Part shown: piece after piece, positions 58,901-64,000 of the stretch | Position numbering within the stretch: the stretch's first letter is position 1 | Layout: every line of letters begins with the position of its first letter | From: Nocardia huaxiensis | GTDB taxonomy: Bacteria > Actinomycetota > Actinomycetes > Mycobacteriales > Mycobacteriaceae | Direction: 5' to 3' | NCBI RefSeq assembly: GCF_013744875.1 | Contig: NZ_CP059399.1 | Span: 372,001 to 436,000 of the forward strand | DNA: 64,000 bases | Notes under the pieces: generated by a model | The model's input: the letters and a program-made list of their open reading frames with translations, nothing else | Told to the model about the DNA's origin: nothing | The model's database searches: none | Position numbers and translations under genes: made by a program

Positions 58901-61158
58901 TCAAGCAGGCCGTGAACGCGGGCATCACCACCTACATCGAGCTGGCCCCGCATTCGGTGGCGTTGATGCAGGTGCTGGGCACCACCTTCGCCATGGGTGT
59001 GCACAATGCCGCGCTGATCCCGACGCTCAAGCGCAAGGAAGACGAATCCGCCGCCGTCATCTCGGCTTTGGCGCAGCTGTACGTGCAGGGTCATTCGGTG
59101 GACCTGTTCTCGCTGCTGACTCCCGGTGACTACGCGGACATCCCGCGCACCGCGTTCATTCGCAAGGAGTACTGGCCCAAGGTCGGCGTCACCTCCGGTT
59201 CCGCGGGCAACGGCTTCATTCCGGGCGCGCACGTGGCGCTGCCGGACGGCCGGCACGTGTGGGAGGTGCAGGCGGGCATCGTCAGCGACCTCGGTGCACT
59301 GGTGACTGCCGCTGCGGCGCAGGTGCTTTCGGATGTCACCCTCGGCGCGTCGGTGACGCACGGCGAGATGCCGTCCACCGGCACGCTGACCACCACGCTG
59401 ACCCCGCACCTGGGCGGTGCTTCGGTCTCCGTGCACGCCAAGGAAGGCAATGTCTTCCGCCCGCTGTTCGACGCCGTCGTCACCTCGGGTGACCCGCTGC
59501 CGGAATCCGTTGCGGTGCAGCAGGTCTCCAAGCCCGCAGTGGCTCCGGCCGCCGAGGTCGAGGTCGCCGAAACCCCCGGCGAGCGCTGGGATCCCAACGG
59601 CAAGCAGACCATCGAACAGCGCCTGGCGATCATCGTCGCGGAGTCCATGGGCTACGCGGTCGAGGACCTGCCGATGGAGATCCCGCTCATGGAGCTGGGC
59701 CTCGACTCGCTGATGGCCATGCGCATCAAGAACCGTGTCGAATACGAATTCGACATCCCGCAGCTGCAGCTGCAGGCGGTCCGCGACGCCAGCCTGCTCG
59801 AGGTCGGCAAGGTGCTGCGCTACGCCATCGAGCACCGCGACCAGCTGGAGGAGATCGCCGCCCGGCAGGCCGCCGGTGAGGACATCACCGTCGACGCCGA
59901 CTTCGTCTCCGCTGCGCGTGCCGCCCTGGCCGCCGGCGGCGACCCGGCCGCCCTGCTGCCGAAGGTGGAGACCACCGACCCGGTCGCCGAGGCCGAGGAG
60001 ATCGTCGAAGCGGCTGCGGCAGAACCGGTTACGGCCGATTACGAGGCGTCCGCGCCGATCGCCGAGACCGACGCCGACAATGTGCCGCCGCGCAATGCCC
60101 CCGAGCGGCTCGCCTTCGCCACCTGGGCGCTGGTGACCGGTAAGACGGCGGGCGGCATCTTCAACCCGCTGCCCGAACTGGACGACGCCACCTTCGAGAA
60201 GCTGGTGGCCCGCCTGTCCGAGCGGGTGCAGGCCGAGATCCCGGCCGCGGATGTGCGCGCCTGCAAGACCATCGAGCGGCTCGCCGAACTGGTGGCCTCC
60301 TACCAGGAGCACGGCAATGACGTCGAAGGCTTCGTGCGCACCCTGCGTGCGCCGCAAGCCGGTTCGACTTCGGTGCCGGTGTTCGTGTTCCACGCGTCGG
60401 GCGGCAATACCCTCGCCTATGACGCACTGGTGAAGCGGCTTCCGGCCGACACCCCCGTATTCGGTTTCGAGCGGGTCGACGGTTCCATCGAAGAGCGTGC
60501 GCGCCAGTACATTCCGGAGATCCTGAAGCGGAATCCGGAGGGCCCGTACGTGCTCTACGGCTGGTCGCTGGGTGGCGTGTTCGCGCTGAAGGTGGCCGAG
60601 CTCATGCGCGCCGACGGCCACGATGTGCGCGTGGTGGGTCTGATCGATGTGGCGCTGCCGTCGCAGCCGCACGTCGACACTCCGGAGGAGCGGGTCAACC
60701 GCATCCGGCGTTTCCAGAGTTTCGCGCAGAAGACCTACGGCTTCTCCGGTGAGCTGGACGACGAGCAGCTCGAGGAGCTGGCCGCGGCGTCGGACGAGGA
60801 GCAGATCGAAATCGTCCTGCAGCTGGTCAAATTCGCGGGCGTCGACATTCCGGGCGGCGTGCTGGAGCACCAGCGCACCTCGTTCATCGACGGCGGTGAG
60901 CTCTACCGGTTGTCGCCCATGCGTTACGAAGGTCACGTGGTTCTTTACCTGGCCGACCGCTACCACGACGGAATCATCGAACTGGAACCGCGTTTCGGTG
61001 AGCGTCTGCCCAATGGTGGCTGGGATGATCACATCTCGGATCTGGAGATCATCCACATCCCGGGTGATCACCTGCAGATCATCGACGAGCCGCGCATCGC
61101 TACCATCGGCGCCGACCTCACGAAGAAATTGGAAGAGATCAACACCGAGTCGAAATAG
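55999..61158 (+). CDS. pks13: Polyketide synthase Pks13 (mycolic acid condensase)
   Basis: 1719 residues in the canonical order ACP-KS-AT-ACP-TE. N-terminal [14 protein letters not shown] with phosphopantetheine S69, taking meromycolate from FadD32. KS (about 132-560): C313 in DTACAT, then [13 protein letters not shown] and [14 protein letters not shown] (about 690-1010): S796 in [13 protein letters not shown], loading the carboxyacyl extender made with AccD4. C-terminal [17 protein letters not shown] with S1237. TE: S1523 in [17 protein letters not shown], which releases the product onto trehalose. It performs the Claisen condensation that makes the alpha-alkyl beta-keto precursor of mycolic acids. 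The N-terminal ACP has GLGSRDGL in place of a DSL core, as in other Pks13 proteins. accD4 follows after 53 bp. Confidence 0.98.
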   Translation: MAENEGMVPNQTTDDAPVPDAASKPAAAGADMTVAEMREWLRKWVADATGQPLDAITVDRPMEEFGLGSRDGLALGGDIEELTGVVLPVTVVFQHPTIASLSERIINGEPEVPDEANDESFYTQGYQPGEAHDVAIIGLSTRLPGAGDTPESTWDFIINRGDAIRDLPEGRWDEFKGDPRAAAAIAEANTKGGYLDQEVVKSFDAEFFAMSPMEVERVDPQQRLAMELTWEALEHARIPANTLKGQPVGVYIGSSGNDFQLLAAMGLNKERDENTPVSVEAYAIMGSVSAIIPNRVSYFFDFHGPSVHVDTACATTMTAVHEAVRALRNGDTHLAIAGGVNMLLAPLGSLGMQANGAFAKDGRIKAFSSDADGMIRSEGGGLVVLKRLADAERDGDKIYAVIKGSAVNSDGRSNALFAPNPVAQAEVLRLAYRDAGIAPSTVDYIEAHGTGTPIGDPIEAEALAKVVGRGREAGKPALLGSAKTNFGHLESAAGAASLAKAIMAFQHNVIPPNINFEGPSPFIPWDQANLEVVTEPTEFPRYSGKATIGISGFGFGGANAHVILQEYVPSQPAAPAEVDPIAEAVGLDTESTGVLTEAEKILEAAAPEPEWVNREEPLPLILPVSAYLPSRRRRAAKDLADWLESDKGKNTPLEDVARALAKRNHGRSRGVVLAKTHEEAVAGLRAIAEGKPGNGVFTADAPVAEAPLWVMGGFGAAHRKMGKQLYNENSIFRKALDEVDELVQDEAGYSVTEMILDDAQDWDVGTGQVGTFAIQVGLAAVLRAHGAEPGGVVGHSMGEVAGAYISGGLALEDAVRVICSRSRLMGEGEAMLTDDQVRFMAIVEHSAEEVAELQKEFPDIEVSVYAAPTNTVIGGPPASVEAIVKRVEEAGKFARILPTRGAGHTSQMDMLLGELAAELAGLEPTKLKGALYSTVHQDTVYPAGHAPVHDVDYWVMNMRGSVYFTNAIKQAVNAGITTYIELAPHSVALMQVLGTTFAMGVHNAALIPTLKRKEDESAAVISALAQLYVQGHSVDLFSLLTPGDYADIPRTAFIRKEYWPKVGVTSGSAGNGFIPGAHVALPDGRHVWEVQAGIVSDLGALVTAAAAQVLSDVTLGASVTHGEMPSTGTLTTTLTPHLGGASVSVHAKEGNVFRPLFDAVVTSGDPLPESVAVQQVSKPAVAPAAEVEVAETPGERWDPNGKQTIEQRLAIIVAESMGYAVEDLPMEIPLMELGLDSLMAMRIKNRVEYEFDIPQLQLQAVRDASLLEVGKVLRYAIEHRDQLEEIAARQAAGEDITVDADFVSAARAALAAGGDPAALLPKVETTDPVAEAEEIVEAAAAEPVTADYEASAPIAETDADNVPPRNAPERLAFATWALVTGKTAGGIFNPLPELDDATFEKLVARLSERVQAEIPAADVRACKTIERLAELVASYQEHGNDVEGFVRTLRAPQAGSTSVPVFVFHASGGNTLAYDALVKRLPADTPVFGFERVDGSIEERARQYIPEILKRNPEGPYVLYGWSLGGVFALKVAELMRADGHDVRVVGLIDVALPSQPHVDTPEERVNRIRRFQSFAQKTYGFSGELDDEQLEELAAASDEEQIEIVLQLVKFAGVDIPGGVLEHQRTSFIDGGELYRLSPMRYEGHVVLYLADRYHDGIIELEPRFGERLPNGGWDDHISDLEIIHIPGDHLQIIDEPRIATIGADLTKKLEEINTESK

Positions 61159-61211
61159 CTCCACCGCGAAACAGGTTCTGCGAAAGTAGGTTTTACGCCG
61201 AAAGGAGCCCC

Positions 61212-62756
61212 GTGAGCACTACCGCCGAGAAACTCGCCGATCTGCGACAGAAGCTGGAGGTCGCGAGAGAACCGGCGGGAGCTGCGGGAGTGGCCAAACG
61301 CGAGCGGAAGGGCATTCCTTCCGCTCGCGACCGGATCAATATGCTGCTCGATCCGGGAACTTTCGTGGAAATCGGTGCGCTGGTGCGCAATCCGGGCGAC
61401 AAGAACGCCCTGTACGGCGATGGTGTGGTGGTCGGCCACGGTCTGGTCGAGGGCCGCCCCGTCGCCGTCTTCTCGCACGACCAGACCGTCTACGGCGGTT
61501 CGGTCGGCGAGATGTTCGGCCGCAAGGTCGCCTACATCATGGAATTCGCGGCCAAGGTGGGCTGTCCGGTGGTCGGCATCAATGATTCCGGTGGCGCGCG
61601 CGTGCAGGAGGCGGTCACATCGCTGGCCTGGTATGCGGAGCTGGGCCGCCGCCAGGAGCCGCTTTCCGGTCTGGTGCCGCAGATTTCGATGATTCTGGGC
61701 AGCTGCGCGGGCGGTGCGGTGTACGCGCCGATCAATACCGATGTGGTGGTGGCGACCGAGCAGGCGTACATGTTCGTCACCGGCCCCAAGGTGATTCGCG
61801 AGGTCACCGGCGAGGATGTGAGCCTCGAAGAGCTGGGCGGCGCGAACAGCCAAGCCCAGTACGGCAATATCCACCACGTCGCGAAAGATGAAGCGGCAGC
61901 GTTCCAATGGGTGCGGGATTACCTGAGCTTCCTGCCGTCCAGCTGTCAGGAACTGCCGCCGATCGTGAATCCCGGTCTGGAGCCGGAACTCACGGACACG
62001 GACCTGGAATTGAACGGCATCGTCCCGGATGCCGACAATGCCGGCTACGACATGCACGAGATCCTCATCCGCATCTTCGACGACGGCGACTTCCACGAGT
62101 TCGGTGAGTCCGCGGGCAAGAACGTCATCTGCGGTTTCGCCCGCGTGGACGGCCGCAGCGTGGGCGTGGTCGCCAATCAGCCCATGGTCTACGCGGGTGC
62201 CCTGGATGCCCGCGCCTCCGACAAGGCCGCGCATTTCGTCCGCATCTGCGACGCCTTCGAAATCCCCCTGGTCTTCGTGGTCGACACCCCCGGCTTCCTA
62301 CCCGGTGTGGAGCAGGAGAAGATCGGCGTCATCAAGCGTGGCGGCCGTTTCATCTTCTCCTTCGTGGAGGCCACGGTCCCCAAGGTCACGGTGGTGATCC
62401 GCAAGTCCTACGGCGGCGGCTACGCGGTGATGGGTTCCAAACAGCTGGGCGCGGACGTCAACCTGGCTTGGCCGACGGCCCGCATCGCCGTCATGGGCGC
62501 GGAGAGCGCCGTAAGCCTCATCGGCGCAAAGTCTTTGGAGGCCGCCCCGGAGGATCAGCGCGCCGCCATGCGCCAGCAGATGATCGACTTCTACAACGCG
62601 ACGGTGGCAACCCCCTGGGTGGCGGCCGAGCGCGGCTACATCGACGCGGTCATCGAACCGGCCACCACCCGCCTGGAGATCCGCCGCGCCCTCCATCTCC
62701 TGCGCGACAAGAAGCAAGCCCGCAATCCTCGCAAACACCACCTGCTACCCCTGTAA
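61212..62756 (+). CDS. accD4: Acyl-CoA carboxylase beta subunit AccD4
   Basis: 514 residues from GTG 61212 with AAAGGAG upstream. The carboxyltransferase subunit that, with biotinylated AccA3 and AccE/AccD5, carboxylates long-chain acyl-CoA to give the extender unit for Pks13. Both crotonase-like halves are complete: [22 protein letters not shown] and [15 protein letters not shown] (acyl-CoA site, first half), then [48 protein letters not shown] and [32 protein letters not shown] (biotin site, second half). It ends with a basic tail. Last gene of the fadD32-pks13-accD4 group. Confidence 0.97.
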   Translation: MSTTAEKLADLRQKLEVAREPAGAAGVAKRERKGIPSARDRINMLLDPGTFVEIGALVRNPGDKNALYGDGVVVGHGLVEGRPVAVFSHDQTVYGGSVGEMFGRKVAYIMEFAAKVGCPVVGINDSGGARVQEAVTSLAWYAELGRRQEPLSGLVPQISMILGSCAGGAVYAPINTDVVVATEQAYMFVTGPKVIREVTGEDVSLEELGGANSQAQYGNIHHVAKDEAAAFQWVRDYLSFLPSSCQELPPIVNPGLEPELTDTDLELNGIVPDADNAGYDMHEILIRIFDDGDFHEFGESAGKNVICGFARVDGRSVGVVANQPMVYAGALDARASDKAAHFVRICDAFEIPLVFVVDTPGFLPGVEQEKIGVIKRGGRFIFSFVEATVPKVTVVIRKSYGGGYAVMGSKQLGADVNLAWPTARIAVMGAESAVSLIGAKSLEAAPEDQRAAMRQQMIDFYNATVATPWVAAERGYIDAVIEPATTRLEIRRALHLLRDKKQARNPRKHHLLPL

Positions 62757-62817
62757 TCGACGCGCCGATTGGCTGGAATCAGGTGGGCGTGCACCCCGGA
62801 TATGAGAGCCTTCAGCT

Positions 62818-63015
62818 ATGAGTAGCTCACCGAAGGCTTTGCTCGAAGGTGGACCGGATGGTCTGCCCACCCGTATCGTCCCCATCACGCCACCCGGCAT
62901 CGAACTGCGGGTGGCGCACAACGGCGGCTACGAGCGCTTCAAGGTGACGCCGCGCTGGCAGGAAACCCCCGAGGGCAGCCTCCCCGTCTACGAGTGGGTA
63001 GCCCACATCGACTGA
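62818..63015 (+). CDS. Small DUF5988-type protein
   Basis: 65 residues from ATG 62818. The pattern LLEGGPDGLPTRIVPITPPGIELRVAHNGGYERFKVTPRW, then EGSLPVYEWVAHID, matches the small DUF5988 proteins of actinomycetes (about 65-75 residues), whose function is unknown; in Streptomyces they often sit near natural-product genes. No Cys, signal or membrane segment. It lies 61 bp after accD4 on the same strand and could be co-transcribed, but nothing ties it to mycolate synthesis. Confidence 0.7.
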   Translation: MSSSPKALLEGGPDGLPTRIVPITPPGIELRVAHNGGYERFKVTPRWQETPEGSLPVYEWVAHID

Positions 63016-63024
63016 ATAACCGTC

Positions 63025-63786
63025 CTACGCCCGCCGGATCGGCTGCCGCGTAGGAACCGGATCATTCAGCAGGAAGTCGGCGATCAGCGGATAAACCCGC
63101 TCCGGCTTCTCCATGACCAACAGATGTGAGGTCCCGGGGACAACGGCCAACTCCGAATCCGGAATCCCGCGATAAAGCTCCAGCGTGTGCTCCAGCGCAA
63201 TCGCGTCATCGTCCCCGGAAACCACCAGCGTGCGCGCCCGCACCCCGGCCAGATCCGCGCTGGTGAGTGTCGGCTGCGTCCGCCCCATCTCGATAATCTT
63301 CGCGACCACCACCGGATAGTGGTCCTCCCCATCGGGTGACACCTCCCCGTACCGGCTCCCCAGAAATTCAATGGTCTCCGGACTGTCGAACCCGTCGAGC
63401 ACCCCCGGCAGCATCCCCTCATGGTGGAAGTTCCCGCTGATCAACACCAGCTTCCGCACCAGATCAGGCCGCTTCAACGCCACCATCAGCGCCACATTCG
63501 CCCCATCACTGTGCCCAACAAGATGCGCAGCCTCCCCAACCACCTTCTCGAGGAACGCGATCATGTCATCAGCCATGCCGTCATAAGTCATAGGCCCATC
63601 GACATCCGGCGTATGCCCATGCCCCCGCCGATCCACCCGATATGCGTGAAACCGATCCACCAACATCGGCAGCGCCGGCTGGAACATCCGAGAATCCACA
63701 AACCCCCCGTGCAACAGCACCAGCGGCTCCCCATCCCCGTGGACGTTGTACCAAGTCGCCACATCACCGAGTTGCACGTTCACCAT
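63025..63786 (-). CDS. Alpha/beta hydrolase
   Basis: 253 residues. The fold is complete: oxyanion region LVLLHGGFVDSRMF, RGHGHTPDVDG, nucleophile S93 in VGHSDGANVAL, catalytic acid in LVVSGDDDAIALEH and His in GTSHLLVMEKP. The Asp after the nucleophile (GHSDG) is typical of a soluble cytoplasmic esterase/epoxide hydrolase-like subgroup. No signal peptide. ATG 63786 gives the natural start (MVNVQLGDVATWYNVHGDGEPLV). It converges on the DUF5988 gene. The substrate cannot be inferred. Confidence 0.88.
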   Translation of the reverse strand: MVNVQLGDVATWYNVHGDGEPLVLLHGGFVDSRMFQPALPMLVDRFHAYRVDRRGHGHTPDVDGPMTYDGMADDMIAFLEKVVGEAAHLVGHSDGANVALMVALKRPDLVRKLVLISGNFHHEGMLPGVLDGFDSPETIEFLGSRYGEVSPDGEDHYPVVVAKIIEMGRTQPTLTSADLAGVRARTLVVSGDDDAIALEHTLELYRGIPDSELAVVPGTSHLLVMEKPERVYPLIADFLLNDPVPTRQPIRRA

Positions 63787-63855
63787 GAGCTTCAGTGTGG
63801 CGCGTGCCCTACGTCACCCTCACATCGGGCGGCGCGATCCGGTGAGCCGAGGCTG

Positions 63856-64000
63856 TCAGCCTTCGTATCCGAGAAGATCCTTCAAGTGGCGGGCGCGCTC
63901 CAGTTCTCCGAAGTCACGTAGCGCGCAGATGAATTTGAACCCGAGATCGTCACCGTCCGGGTCGTCGAGGCAGTTGTAGATCCAGTTCAGCGTGAACTGG
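63856..64000 (-). CDS. C-terminal 48 residues of a hypothetical protein (5' end beyond window)
   Basis: The frame enters from the right edge and ends at TGA 63858-63856. The visible part reads FTLNWIYNCLDDPDGDDLGF, then KFICALRDFGELERARHLKD and a short end LLGYEG. The codon pattern is that of a real gene and the composition suggests a helical soluble domain. Too little is visible to name a family. Confidence 0.6.
   Translation of the reverse strand, partial: QFTLNWIYNCLDDPDGDDLGFKFICALRDFGELERARHLKDLLGYEG

Noticed and set aside
57127..61164. 1345-residue open frame antisense to pks13
   Set aside because: It mirrors the reverse complement of a strongly biased high-G+C gene, is Arg/His/Asp/Gly-rich without domains, and has no ribosome-binding site. 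The same holds for the long antisense frames over aftB and the mycolyltransferases (for example 38703-41543 and 49611-51686).

Overview
This window is chromosomal DNA from a high-G+C, mycolic-acid-making actinobacterium, almost certainly Nocardia or a close member of the Nocardiaceae. The evidence is the arabinogalactan and mycolate core (glf, glfT2, PAP2 phosphatase, ubiA, aftB, mycolyltransferases, cutinase-like protein, fadD32, pks13, accD4). It lies in the same order as Mycobacterium tuberculosis Rv3809c to Rv3799c, while flanking genes match Rv3811, Rv3813c, Rv3816c, Rv3818 and serS (Rv3834c). LGFP-repeat mycolyltransferases and several leaderless genes fit the same group.

Layout. 1-14.9 kb holds mixed housekeeping genes: a GMC oxidoreductase (cut by the window edge), serS, a membrane GGDEF/EAL protein, a damaged-looking MFS transporter, two DUF805 proteins with Pro/Gly/Gln/Tyr-rich tails, a YdcZ-type transporter, a MauE-thioredoxin fusion, a BP74-domain protein, a metallo-beta-lactamase/Rieske fusion, two lipoproteins and a PlsC-type acyltransferase. 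14.9-22.8 kb is one tightly coupled minus-strand peptide-type ABC operon with two tandem substrate-binding lipoproteins. 23-33.6 kb carries a Cof-type HAD phosphatase, a divergent pair of peptidoglycan-active proteins (PGRP amidase and SpoIID-type), a MarR/EamA divergent pair with palindromic operators, a trypsin-like protease divergent from a TipA-type MerR regulator, and secreted or membrane proteins of unknown function.

The right half is the cell-envelope locus. glf, glfT2, the phosphatase gene, ubiA and aftB overlap end to end as one operon that builds galactan, supplies the arabinose donor DPA and caps arabinan. It is followed by eight consecutive antigen-85-type mycolyltransferase genes (40.8-51.8 kb), where M. 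tuberculosis has two at this place. All eight keep the Ser, Glu and His catalytic positions. Sequence resemblance suggests that genes 5-6 and 7-8 arose by duplication of a two-gene block. The products of genes 6 and 8 carry LGFP repeats likely to tether them to the wall. Then come a DUF732 lipoprotein, the Rv3802-type lipase, and fadD32-pks13-accD4, which make the mycolic acids the array would transfer to trehalose and arabinan.

Non-coding highlights are: a dispersed inverted repeat of about 90 bp in four copies, three of which begin exactly 6 nt after a stop codon while the fourth is inserted in frame inside the MFS gene; recurrent -10 hexamers placed 6-7 nt before start codons (leaderless mRNAs); a duplicated promoter block in front of the first two mycolyltransferases; and a 403-bp structured leader before fadD32. 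No tRNA, rRNA, CRISPR array, prophage or transposase was seen.
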